DNA of 64,000 nucleotides, from positions 44,817 to 108,816 of the forward strand of contig NZ_JAJNOQ010000010.1 in assembly GCF_021044775.1 (NCBI RefSeq), written 5' to 3'. Below, piece by piece: positions 17,195 through 25,724 of the stretch (its first letter is position 1; every line of letters starts with the position of its first letter). The position numbers and the translations under genes were made by a program. Below the pieces are notes generated by a model. That model was not told the origin of the DNA. It did no database searches and was given only the letters and a program-made list of their open reading frames with translations. This DNA is from Paraeggerthella hominis. Lineage in GTDB: Bacteria; Actinomycetota; Coriobacteriia; Coriobacteriales; Eggerthellaceae.

Positions 17195-18538
17195 CTACAG
17201 CACCGCCAGATACCGATCGCGCTCCCAAGGGGAAACATGGGCCAGGTAGTCGTTCCATTCGGCGCGCTTCGACGCCACCAGGTAGCCGTGAATGTGATCG
17301 CCGAGCGTCGCGCGCATAAGATCGGATGCGGCGAACAGCTCGATGGCCTCCCCCAAGCTTTCCGGAAGCGTTCGAACGCCGCGCTGCCGCAGGTCTTGAC
17401 GCGAAAGCGCAAGAAGGCTCTGATCTTCAGCGGGATCGGGCAGTTCGAGCCCTTCCTCGATGCCCGCCAAGCCGGCGGCCAGCATGACCGCGAACGCCAG
17501 GTACGGATTCGCGCCGGGATCGGGGCTGCGCAGCTCCAAGCGGCACGCCATCTCGCGATTCGGACGGTACCCCGGCACGCGGACCAGCGTCGAGCGATTC
17601 GCGCGCGCCCAGGAGAGGTAGATGGGAGCTTCCCCGCCCGCCACCAGGCGCTTGTAGGAATTCACATGCTGGTTGGTGATCGCACAGAATTCGGGCGCGT
17701 ACTTCAAGAGCCCGGCAAGGTAGTGCTTGGCAACCCTCGACAGCCCGTAGCCCTGCGAATCGGAGGGATCGAAAAACGCGTTGTTGCCGTCGAGGTCGAA
17801 CAGGCTCTGATGCACGTGCATGCCGCTGCCCGGCTGGTCGGCCATGGGCTTGGGCATGAACGACGCGTACACGCCGTGCTTCATGGCGATCTCCTTGACG
17901 ACCAGCTTATAGGTCATGACGGCGTCGGCCATGGACAGGGCGTCGGTGAAGCGCAGGTCGATCTCGTGCTGGGACGGGCCGTTCTCGTGGTGCGAGTATT
18001 CCACGGGGATGCCCATCTTCTCAAGCGTGAGCACGGTGTCGCGGCGCAAATCGGACGCGTAGTCGAGGCTGGTCAGATCGAAGTAGCCCCCTCGATCGAG
18101 CACCTCGGTGCCTTCGGCGTCCTTGAAATAGTAGAACTCCAGCTCGGGTCCCACGTTGAACACGTACCCCATATCCTGGGCCTTCGCCACGGTGCGCGCA
18201 AGCACGTGACGAGGATCCCCTTCGAAAGGCGTGCCGTCGGGCGTGCGGATATCGCAGAACATGCGCCCCACCGCATTAGCCTCGGGGCGCCAGGGAAGCA
18301 CCTGGAACGTCGAGGCGTCCGGATAGGCCAGCATGTCCGATTCCTGCGTGCGGCAGAAGCCCTCGATGCAACTGCCGTCGAAACCCATGCCGTCCGCGAA
18401 CGCATCCTCCAGCTCGCTGGGAATGACGGCGAACGATTTCATGGTGCCCAAAACGTCGGTGAACCAGAACCGGACGAAGTGAACGTCGCGGCCCTTGATG
18501 GTCTTCAAGACGAAATCCTGCTGGGGGTTCGCGGTCAT
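17195..18538 (-). CDS. glnA: Type I glutamine synthetase (short, GSI-alpha-like)
   Basis: GlnA condenses glutamate and ammonia using ATP, the main ammonium assimilation step. The 447-residue length and motifs GFDGSCIEGF, GPELEFYYF, HHENGPSQHEIDLRF, MHVHQSLFD and NSYKRLVAGGEAPIYLSWA identify it. At the place where GSI-beta enzymes carry the adenylylated tyrosine (NLYDLP) this protein reads AEDQSLLALS, so adenylylation control is unlikely. ATG 18538 has AAGGAAGG 5-7 bases upstream; a GTG two codons earlier overlaps that site. It is followed on the same strand by the GlnR-like regulator, 42 bases away. Confidence 0.95.
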   Translation of the reverse strand: MTANPQQDFVLKTIKGRDVHFVRFWFTDVLGTMKSFAVIPSELEDAFADGMGFDGSCIEGFCRTQESDMLAYPDASTFQVLPWRPEANAVGRMFCDIRTPDGTPFEGDPRHVLARTVAKAQDMGYVFNVGPELEFYYFKDAEGTEVLDRGGYFDLTSLDYASDLRRDTVLTLEKMGIPVEYSHHENGPSQHEIDLRFTDALSMADAVMTYKLVVKEIAMKHGVYASFMPKPMADQPGSGMHVHQSLFDLDGNNAFFDPSDSQGYGLSRVAKHYLAGLLKYAPEFCAITNQHVNSYKRLVAGGEAPIYLSWARANRSTLVRVPGYRPNREMACRLELRSPDPGANPYLAFAVMLAAGLAGIEEGLELPDPAEDQSLLALSRQDLRQRGVRTLPESLGEAIELFAASDLMRATLGDHIHGYLVASKRAEWNDYLAHVSPWERDRYLAVL

Positions 18539-19238
18539 ACGCACCTTCCTTGCTCGTCGTCCGCCGCTTGACGCGGCGGCTCCCTTTTTGCCGGCTACTT
18601 TATTATACTGCCGCTTGTTGCAAGCGCGTTACGCAGAAACGCCCGGATACCTCGCCGAATCTCCATCGAGGCGGCTGCCCTGCTCCGCTCTCGGCAACAG
18701 GCGAGCTGGCGCGGCGCCCGCGAACGCGAACGCGAACGCGAACGCGAAAAAGGAGGGTCTCGCGCACGGCGAAGGCAAAAACACGCGAGAGGCCTCGTTC
18801 CTGCTGAAGAATTTCGTTTACGAACGATTCCGAGCACCTTTTATATTATAAGTTATTTCATAATTGTACATAATCCCTGCTCACAAAGATGCGACCTTGA
18901 TTATGTTCGAAAAAGATCATTCGCAAACGCGATTTTTCAGCAGAAACCGAGCCATCGGAGCGATTTTCGCATTCCAGACGGTAGCGCGGTAGCCGTCCCA
19001 TGCGTTCGGCCTCGCTGACGATCCAAGCGGTCTCCCATCCCGCATCGACGGCATCCGCGCAGCGCGATCCCCCTGTGCGAACCAAGCTCCGGACCAAGTC
19101 GAGCGGTCGTTCGCCCAACGACCACCGAACGACACGCCTCGATGACGAATCGCCGGCGGACGGGCCTCCCCGCGCGAAACGTACAGCGTGCATGGTACAC
19201 TCAAGCCATCGGACAAGCCACCAACCAGGAGGTGCCGC
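18539..19238. other. Intergenic region between glnA and uspA; no gene seen
   Basis: About 700 bases without a supportable gene. It holds the glnA upstream region, four exact copies of CGAACG at 18721-18744, an AT-rich patch around 18840-18875 that stands out from the GC-rich surroundings, and a TACACT -10-like box near 19196 before uspA. Open frames here lack ribosome binding sites and recognisable domains. Confidence 0.6.
18721..18748. repeat. Hexanucleotide microsatellite (CGAACG)n
   Basis: Four exact tandem CGAACG units followed by a partial one, in non-coding DNA upstream of glnA on the divergent side. Confidence 0.85.
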
Positions 19239-19727
19239 ATGAAATTCACCAACATCCTCGTGCCGTTCGACACGTCGGAGCATGCCCTGCGCGCGCTCGA
19301 AATCGCAAAGGGCCTTGCCGAGGAAGATCCCGCCATCAAGCTGCATGTCATCGACGTCATGTACGTATCCGAGTTCCCGCCCGCAATGGGCCTTGACGCG
19401 AACCCGTACGAAAGCCTTCCCGAGCCCATCATCGACCCCAGCACATACGACAAGCTGGTTGAAAACGCCTGCGCGCGCGAGAAGGCCAACATGGACAAGG
19501 CCATCGGCTCTATACTGGACGGCCTGCCCAACGACGTGACCGTTATCGCCGTGAACGAACCGTCCGTGGTCGACGGCATCAACGGCTACGCACGCGACCA
19601 CGGCTGCGACCTCATCGTGATGGGATCGCGCGGGCTCGGCGTACTGCGCGGCATGCTGGGCAGCGTGAGCTACGGCGTGCTGCGCTCGGCCGAGATCCCC
19701 GTGCTGGTGGCAAAAGACGCTGAATAG
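19239..19727 (+). CDS. Universal stress protein (UspA family)
   Basis: A 162-residue single-domain Usp. The N-terminal FTNILVPFDTSEHALRALE and the C-terminal nucleotide-binding signature MGSRGLGVLRGMLGSVS (the G-2x-G-9x-G-S pattern) indicate an ATP-binding UspA member of the cytoplasm. The start at 19239 has AGGAGG 7 bases upstream. It is a single gene with its own promoter-like box and marks the left edge of the glycan locus. Confidence 0.93.
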   Translation: MKFTNILVPFDTSEHALRALEIAKGLAEEDPAIKLHVIDVMYVSEFPPAMGLDANPYESLPEPIIDPSTYDKLVENACAREKANMDKAIGSILDGLPNDVTVIAVNEPSVVDGINGYARDHGCDLIVMGSRGLGVLRGMLGSVSYGVLRSAEIPVLVAKDAE

Positions 19728-19770
19728 CTGACCGAATCGCATAGCTGCGCGGTGCCGCTTTCGCATGCGC

Positions 19771-19776
19771 TATACT
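19771..19776 (+). promoter_or_regulatory. -10 box of the first glycosyltransferase gene
   Basis: TATACT 24 bases upstream of the ATG at 19800, with AAAGGAGG between. The same hexamer precedes the genes at 24298 and 27685. Confidence 0.45.
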
Positions 19777-19799
19777 TTCAAGCATCGAAAGGAGGGCGC

Positions 19800-20927
19800 A
19801 TGGCGAAGCGGCCCGCAAGCATTTGCGTCGTGGTGACGGCGCACAACGTAGAAGAGTGCCTCGGGGAATGCCTGGCTTCTCTTGCCGTGCAGACGTTCCC
19901 CGATTTCGAGGCCATCGTGGTGGAGGACGGGTCAAGCGACGAAACCGCGCGCATCGCCGACGAATTCGCCCTGCAAGACGATCGCTTCCGCGTGGTTCAT
20001 ACGTCCAATCTAGGAGCCGCCGGCGCTCGCAACCACGGCCTCGGCCTTGTGGAATCTCCCCATTTCATGCTGCTCGACGGCGACGACGTGTTTCTGCCAA
20101 CCATGCTGGAAGCCCTGCATGGCCAAGCGATACGTTGCAAGGCCGACGTTGTCGTATGCGACATCGTGCAGTTCGATCACAAGTCGAGGGAACGCACCGC
20201 CGCCCCTTGGGCGCTCAAGGAAAGCCAACTTCCCAACCTTGCCGAAACCCCCTCGTTCTCATGGCGAGACGTGCCCGGAAACGTGTTCGCGGCGTTCATG
20301 GGCTGGCCGTGGGACAAGCTCTACCGCACGGCTTTCGCGCGCTCCGCAGGTTTGAGCTTTCCCGACGATCTATCCAATAGCGAGGACATGCTGTTCACCT
20401 ACCAGGCCATAATCCTGGCGCAGCGCATCGCCGTAGTCAACGAAGTGCTCATCGAGCACCGCATAGGGCGCGGCGGGTCGGTATCCAACTCGCGCACGCG
20501 AGACCCTTTCGCTTTCTACGAGGGGCTATGCCGCATGAAGCGCTTTTTGCAGGAACTGCCCGATGGCGCATGGCAAAGCCTTCGCCAACCTTACCTCAAC
20601 TGGGCGCTCGACTGGACGCTTTGGAACATCGAAACCATGACGGATCAAGCCGTTCGCACCAAGCTGGCGCAGCGGCTCGGCGCGAACGGCTTTCCCGAAC
20701 TGGAGCTGGCCGAGCACAAGCCCGCCTATTTCACCGGCTACCCGCGGAACATGGCGCGCTACGCCTCCGTCCTGAGCGACTGGTCGGACGACAGCCCCGA
20801 TCAAGGACCGTTTGGCCCTTTGGCCAGCCTTCCCTACGGAAAATTCAAGCCCTGGTGCCAAGCGAGCCCCCTTGAGAAACTCGCCATAAAAAGACGGTTG
20901 CGCAGGGCGCGCCCCACGGAATGGTAG
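19800..20927 (+). CDS. Family 2 glycosyltransferase
   Basis: A 375-residue cytoplasmic GT-A glycosyltransferase. The nucleotide-sugar site is visible as ICVVVTAHNVEECLGECLAS, then VVEDGSSDE (41-48) and the metal-binding MLLDGDDVF (about 95-103). A later WDKLYRTAFA and an NSEDMLF acidic motif match bacterial capsule GT2 enzymes. Start at 19800 with AAAGGAGG. It converges with the next gene, with 13 bases between stops. Sugar specificity cannot be read. Confidence 0.9.
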   Translation: MAKRPASICVVVTAHNVEECLGECLASLAVQTFPDFEAIVVEDGSSDETARIADEFALQDDRFRVVHTSNLGAAGARNHGLGLVESPHFMLLDGDDVFLPTMLEALHGQAIRCKADVVVCDIVQFDHKSRERTAAPWALKESQLPNLAETPSFSWRDVPGNVFAAFMGWPWDKLYRTAFARSAGLSFPDDLSNSEDMLFTYQAIILAQRIAVVNEVLIEHRIGRGGSVSNSRTRDPFAFYEGLCRMKRFLQELPDGAWQSLRQPYLNWALDWTLWNIETMTDQAVRTKLAQRLGANGFPELELAEHKPAYFTGYPRNMARYASVLSDWSDDSPDQGPFGPLASLPYGKFKPWCQASPLEKLAIKRRLRRARPTEW

Positions 20928-20940
20928 AACGAAGCGCTCG

Positions 20941-21990
20941 CTATCCCTGCTCGCTCTTTTTCGCCTGGGGCAAGATCACACGACTTTTCACCCAGCTGGG
21001 AAACGCGAGGAACAGTCGTCCCAGTCGATACGTGCGCGACCCTTCGAGTTCGTCGTACACCCCTTTAAGGGCCTTGTGCAGCTCGAAGATATGCAAATCG
21101 AAATCGACGCGGTCCTGCAGGTTCAGCCCCTCACGATAAGCATTCATGTCCGCTTCGGAAATCTCGAACAGGTAGCGGGCGGCAACTTCACACGTGTGGA
21201 AAACGCGCGCGGCGTACGCATCGCAGAAATCCGAGGAGCACTCGTTCGCATGATCCAAGATCCATGCGCGCAAGGTCTGCTGCGTACGGAACAACCCGTC
21301 GACGTTGCGCATGCTGAAGGCGGAAGTCATGGTAGATCCCTCGCGCATCCTGCGTCGATACAAAGGCTCGTTCAGAAACGCCGCGCGACGAGGCAGCGGC
21401 ATGAGCTGCATGAGAAAGAGCAGATCCTCGTGAATGATTCCCTCGCGAAAACGCAAACCGGCGCCTTCGACAACCGATCGCCTGACGGCATACAGGCACG
21501 ACGACGGCCGAAACGCTTCCGTCTTTTCGAATGCCACGTACAAATCGACTCCCGACATGACCCCATGGATGGACGTGCGGCTCTCCTGATCCTCGTAGCG
21601 CGTACGCCTGAGCGTACGGTTCTCGTAAAAGGTCTGCGCCGCGAAGTAAAGCTGGTCCAAATCGTCGGCGTCAACTCTATCGGCAACGACTTGCAGCGCA
21701 TCGTCGCGATAATAGTCGTCGGAATCAAGGAACAGAACGTACTCCCCCGACGCATGAAGCAGGCCCACGTTGCGTGCGGCGGACTGCCCGGCGTTTTCGG
21801 GCTGCTTAAAAAACACGAAGCGCGCATCGTCTCCCGCGCAGCGCTTTGCAACCTGCAGCGTTGCATCCGTGGAAGCGTCGTCCACCACGATGGCCTCGAA
21901 ATCGCAATACGTCTGACGTTTCAGCGACTCGATGCAATCGGCAACGTAAGGTTCCACGTTGTAGGCGGCGACGATGACGGAAAACTTCAT
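20941..21990 (-). CDS. Family 2 glycosyltransferase
   Basis: A 349-residue GT-A enzyme with FSVIVAAYNVEPYVADCIES, VVDDASTDATL and the metal site VLFLDSDDYY. The C-terminal third is helical with basic ends (FPSWVKSRVILPQAKKS) and may touch the membrane. ATG 21990 is used rather than an upstream in-frame start because GAGC/AGGAG lies just before it. Its promoter region forms a perfect inverted repeat with that of the divergent membrane-protein gene. Confidence 0.88.
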   Translation of the reverse strand: MKFSVIVAAYNVEPYVADCIESLKRQTYCDFEAIVVDDASTDATLQVAKRCAGDDARFVFFKQPENAGQSAARNVGLLHASGEYVLFLDSDDYYRDDALQVVADRVDADDLDQLYFAAQTFYENRTLRRTRYEDQESRTSIHGVMSGVDLYVAFEKTEAFRPSSCLYAVRRSVVEGAGLRFREGIIHEDLLFLMQLMPLPRRAAFLNEPLYRRRMREGSTMTSAFSMRNVDGLFRTQQTLRAWILDHANECSSDFCDAYAARVFHTCEVAARYLFEISEADMNAYREGLNLQDRVDFDLHIFELHKALKGVYDELEGSRTYRLGRLFLAFPSWVKSRVILPQAKKSEQG

Positions 21991-22020
21991 AGGAGCAAGC
22001 CCTTTCCCTGGGAGCGACTC

Positions 22021-22061
22021 GACCATTATAGCGAACGCGAAGCCCTGCGATTATAATGGTC
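22021..22061. promoter_or_regulatory. Overlapping divergent promoters in a perfect inverted repeat
   Basis: GACCATTATA (22021-22030) and TATAATGGTC (22052-22061) are exact reverse complements 21 bases apart. Each contains a consensus TATAAT -10 box, one reading left to the glycosyltransferase and one right to the membrane protein. With normal spacing each -35 region falls on the other's -10. Confidence 0.6.
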
Positions 22062-22094
22062 GGACACCTCCATCTCAAGCGAACAGGACCCTTC

Positions 22095-24257
22095 GTGAAG
22101 AACACCCGCGTACCCGCCCTGGCCTTCGGCTTCGGCGCCGCTCTCGTGCTGACCACGTTTGCGTTTCTCTATCTAAACCTGGAAAGTATCGAAGCCGATG
22201 CGGGGGCGAGCGAGTTCTTCCTCTCCTGCGCGGAAAGACTCGCCCTCGGGCGCAACCTGGCCCTCGTCGGCATAGGCCTAGCCGCAGGAACGGCCGCGGC
22301 ATCGACGGTCTTCCTGCATAGGAAGCGCTGCCTCGAGCTCCTATACGCGTTTCGCTGGCCTATTGCGATCGGAGCGATTGCAATCGGGACCTGCCTGGGA
22401 ATATCGGGCTCGTCGCTTGGCATGTGGTACGACGGGGGTGGATGGGACGGGACCCTGTTCGGAACCGCGCGCTCATGCCGTTCGGACGAATTCCTGGTCA
22501 ACACGCCCATGGCATTCGCACAAGGCTTCAACGACTCGGGAGCATGGCCTTATTTCGGGGAGACGTTTCGAGGCGCAACGAGCGACATGTTCATCGTATA
22601 CGGGCAGCCCGTTGCCGACCCAGCCGTGATCTTTCGACCCTTCCATTGGGGCTACCTGCTGCTCGGAGCAGAACGAGGTCTTGCCTTTTTCTGGTGCGCA
22701 CGCGTAGTCATGCTGCTCATGTGCACGTTCGAAGTGGGAATGCTCGTTGCTCGGCAACGCCGAGGCTTAGCGTGCGGGCTCGCACTGCTGGTGACGTTCG
22801 CGCCGGTTATCAGCTGGTGGCTGGATGTCAACGGCTACGTAGAGATGATCGTGTCGTGCGAGATCATGCTGCTTATCATCGCCGGATACCTGAAAACGAC
22901 CTCTTACCGGGTGCGCATCGCATTGGGCCTGCCGTTCGTCATATGCGGAGGATGCTTCGTCCTCACGTTCTACCCGGCTCTTCAGGTGCCTATGGCGTAT
23001 CTTTTCTTCACGATGGCAGCCGTCTACATCGCCCTGCATTGGCGGGAGGCCCGCCTGAGCCGCAAGGACGCGCTTATCGTTGGAGGGTTCTTCCTTCTGT
23101 TCTGCGTCGGCATGGCCTACGTGTTCGGAAAGTCATGGGACACCGTGCAGGCGGTCCTGAACACCGCCTACCCAGGCCATCGAGCCGACTGCGGCGGCGG
23201 GGCCCTGCCCTTGCTAGCTCAATACCCCCTAGACGCGCTCACTCCCTTGCGGTCCTTCGCCGACAGTCTGCGCATCGACGCCTTCGCGTCGGTCTACGAC
23301 TTCTTCCCCCTGGGCATCCTCGTCTCGCTCTGGGTGGTGCTCAAGGAGGGGAGACGCGATGCGTATCTCATCGCGCTGCTGGCGCTGAACGCGTTTCTAG
23401 GATGGTATTGTTTCGCGGGCTTTCCCGAACCCCTCGCGAAGCTCACGCTCATGAGCTTGAGCACAGGCGGGCTGTACTCCAAAGCGTTCATCGTGTTCGG
23501 CCTGATCAACCTTCTCTTGCTCATACGGGGCCTCGCCTTTTTGAAAGCCCGGCCCACCCGCGCGGCGGCAACGGCCGTAGCAATCGTTGCCGGCGGCGCG
23601 ATCATGGCGGGATCGGCCGCAGCGTTTCCCTGGTTCTACAACACCGCGGCCTTCGCCGCATGCGCGCTCGTGCTGATCGGAGGAATGTACCTGCTGCTGC
23701 GCCGCGCAGATGGAGCGGACGGGGCCCTTGCAGCCTACCTGGCGACGCTCGCGTTGTTCATGGGCGTGATGGTGAACCCTGTGCAAATAGGAGCTGGACC
23801 CATTTTGGAGAACGAAACGCGCGAAGCCGTAGCAGCGATCAACCAGGAGCGCCCCGATTCCGTCTGGGCCGTAACCGGCGACGACAGCTCCGCTTATGCC
23901 GACCTGGCGGCCACGAGCGGAGCTGCAGTCATCAACACGTGCAACGTCTATCCCAACTTGAGCCTATGGCGATCCTTCGATCCAGCGGGGTCCTACGACG
24001 ACGTCTACAATCGCTACGCGCATATCTCCATAGAAGTCGTGCATGGCGAAACTCACTTCGGAGATGCCGCATTCGACAGCTTCACGCTGTACGTCAACCC
24101 TTCGGATATCCCGCTGCTGGGAGCGGACTACCTGGTATCCACGCAGGAGCTCGGCGCGTTCTCGACCAACGAAGTGTCTTTTGCGTCCTTGGGCGAGGCC
24201 GTAAACGGGCGCACCATCTACGAAGTGCATCTGCAGGATCGAAGAAGCACGGGATAG
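22095..24257 (+). CDS. Large polytopic membrane protein, GT-C-like
   Basis: A 720-residue protein with about a dozen hydrophobic segments over the first 560 residues and a soluble C-terminal domain of about 160 residues, presumably outside the cell. The pattern of an acidic first outer loop (SCRSDEFLVNTPMAF) and many helices resembles lipid-linked-sugar GT-C glycosyltransferases or polymerases. No family name is certain. An ATG at 22056 is in frame, but it lies inside the TATAAT box, so the GTG at 22095 with AGGAC upstream is preferred. It could be a polysaccharide polymerase or a side-branch transferase. Confidence 0.7.
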   Translation: MKNTRVPALAFGFGAALVLTTFAFLYLNLESIEADAGASEFFLSCAERLALGRNLALVGIGLAAGTAAASTVFLHRKRCLELLYAFRWPIAIGAIAIGTCLGISGSSLGMWYDGGGWDGTLFGTARSCRSDEFLVNTPMAFAQGFNDSGAWPYFGETFRGATSDMFIVYGQPVADPAVIFRPFHWGYLLLGAERGLAFFWCARVVMLLMCTFEVGMLVARQRRGLACGLALLVTFAPVISWWLDVNGYVEMIVSCEIMLLIIAGYLKTTSYRVRIALGLPFVICGGCFVLTFYPALQVPMAYLFFTMAAVYIALHWREARLSRKDALIVGGFFLLFCVGMAYVFGKSWDTVQAVLNTAYPGHRADCGGGALPLLAQYPLDALTPLRSFADSLRIDAFASVYDFFPLGILVSLWVVLKEGRRDAYLIALLALNAFLGWYCFAGFPEPLAKLTLMSLSTGGLYSKAFIVFGLINLLLLIRGLAFLKARPTRAAATAVAIVAGGAIMAGSAAAFPWFYNTAAFAACALVLIGGMYLLLRRADGADGALAAYLATLALFMGVMVNPVQIGAGPILENETREAVAAINQERPDSVWAVTGDDSSAYADLAATSGAAVINTCNVYPNLSLWRSFDPAGSYDDVYNRYAHISIEVVHGETHFGDAAFDSFTLYVNPSDIPLLGADYLVSTQELGAFSTNEVSFASLGEAVNGRTIYEVHLQDRRSTG

Positions 24258-24281
24258 CCCCGACGATTCTCGGCGCTCCTT

Positions 24282-24290
24282 TGCTATACT
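24282..24290 (+). promoter_or_regulatory. Extended -10 promoter placed for a leaderless mRNA
   Basis: TGC-TATACT forms an extended -10. Seven bases follow before the ATG at 24298, so transcription would start at or next to the start codon. Confidence 0.5.
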
Positions 24291-24297
24291 TGCGCCC

Positions 24298-25614
24298 ATG
24301 GATACCACACAAAAACAAGCGCGCATGCGCAATCGCAAGCGCATCGCCGTCGTCACCATGGGCGTGAAGCTGGGCGACGAGACGCGCGGCTACACGCGAT
24401 TCCGCTTCCTTTCGGATCTGCTCGTTCGCGAGGGGTTCGAAGTCGACCTCATCACGTCGTCGTTCCAGCATTGGGAGAAAGCGCATCGAGACTGCTCGAA
24501 GACGTGCTACCAGGATCTTCCGTACCGCATCGTGTTCATCGACGAGCCCGGGTACACGAAGAACCTGGACTTGGCGCGCATTCGCAGCCACCGCGTCGCC
24601 GCAAAGAACCTGCGCGCGCATTTTGATCGCACGGCAGGCGAATACGACCTGATCTACGCCGAAATTCCCCCGAACGACGTCGCGCGCGCATGCGCCGAAT
24701 GCGCCGACAAGATGGGGATCCCCTTCGTTGCCGACATCAACGACCTTTGGCCCGAGGCCATGCGCATGGTGGTGAACGTTCCGGTGGTGAGCGACATCGC
24801 GTTCTACCCGTTCGCGCGCGATGCGCGGATCGTCTACCGCCTGCTGTCGGGAGCTGTGGGCACCTCCGACGAGTATGCCGCCCGCCCCGCCGCAGATCGA
24901 GAGCGACCCTACCCCAAAGCCACCGTATACGTGGGAAACGACCTGGCCGCTTTCGACGAAGGCGCACGCGCTCATGCGCACGAGATCGTCAAGCCCGACG
25001 GCGAAGTGTGGGCAACCTACGCGGGAACCCTGGGCGCCAGCTACGATTTGGCCACCTTGATCGAGGCATCGGCGCTTCTTGAGAAGGATCGTCTGGAGCA
25101 CGCCGCCCGACATGCATCCGAGCGCACCACGTACGGCCCGGCTCAAGAGCGGCCCCACCCGCCGGTGCGCGTGAAGATCCTAGGCGACGGGCCGGATCGC
25201 GCCAAGCTGGAGGCCCTTGCCAGCCAGCTGGAAGCGCCCGTCGACTTCCTGGGCTACCAGGACTACGCAAGCATGGCTGCATACCTGTGCGCATCCGACA
25301 TCACGGTGAACTCGTTGGTGAAGTCGGCGGTCCAGAGCATCGTCACCAAGATCGGCGACTACCTGGCAAGCGGAAATCCCCTGATCAACACCGGATCGAG
25401 TCCGGAATTCCGCGCAAAGGTAAGCTCCGACGGAATCGGCCTCAACGTCGAAGCGGAAAACGCAGCCGCCCTTGCGCACGCCATAGGAGAATTGGCCGGC
25501 AACGCGTCGCTGCGCAAGATCATGGGCGCGCGCGGACGGGCCGTAGCCGAACGCGAATTCGACCAGCCGCAATCCTATCGGGAAATCGTAACCCTGCTGC
25601 ACAATTTGCTGTGA
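24298..25614 (+). CDS. Family 4 glycosyltransferase (GT-B)
   Basis: A 438-residue GT-B glycosyltransferase. The N-terminal half begins KRIAVVTMGVKLGDETRG with a Rossmann-like acceptor domain. The C-terminal half contains VWATYAGTLGASYDLATLIEA, VKILGDGPDRAKLEALA and a late Glu-containing segment around GSSPEFRAKVSSDGIGLNVE that matches GT4 donor domains. There is no ribosome binding site before ATG 24298, and the -10 box is only seven bases away, suggesting leaderless translation; ATG 24325 is an alternative. Likely a chain-extending enzyme of the locus. Confidence 0.88.
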   Translation: MDTTQKQARMRNRKRIAVVTMGVKLGDETRGYTRFRFLSDLLVREGFEVDLITSSFQHWEKAHRDCSKTCYQDLPYRIVFIDEPGYTKNLDLARIRSHRVAAKNLRAHFDRTAGEYDLIYAEIPPNDVARACAECADKMGIPFVADINDLWPEAMRMVVNVPVVSDIAFYPFARDARIVYRLLSGAVGTSDEYAARPAADRERPYPKATVYVGNDLAAFDEGARAHAHEIVKPDGEVWATYAGTLGASYDLATLIEASALLEKDRLEHAARHASERTTYGPAQERPHPPVRVKILGDGPDRAKLEALASQLEAPVDFLGYQDYASMAAYLCASDITVNSLVKSAVQSIVTKIGDYLASGNPLINTGSSPEFRAKVSSDGIGLNVEAENAAALAHAIGELAGNASLRKIMGARGRAVAEREFDQPQSYREIVTLLHNLL

Positions 25615-25724
25615 TGTTTAGTTGAGCGCTCTCGCCAAATAGGCAAGGTCGCGTCACAATAGGGTTTCTCGCGCCCAATCGCACCAGCGCGCGAGGGATC
25701 GCACGGAACACGAGGAGCACGCTC

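Noticed and set aside
22021..22061. The inverted repeat as an invertible (phase-variable) promoter
   Set aside because: Only 21 bases separate the arms, too short for known site-specific inversion, and inversion would give the same promoter layout.
22056..22094. ATG at 22056 as the start of the membrane protein
   Set aside because: It overlaps the TATAAT box, so the transcript would begin after it; the GTG at 22095 fits better.
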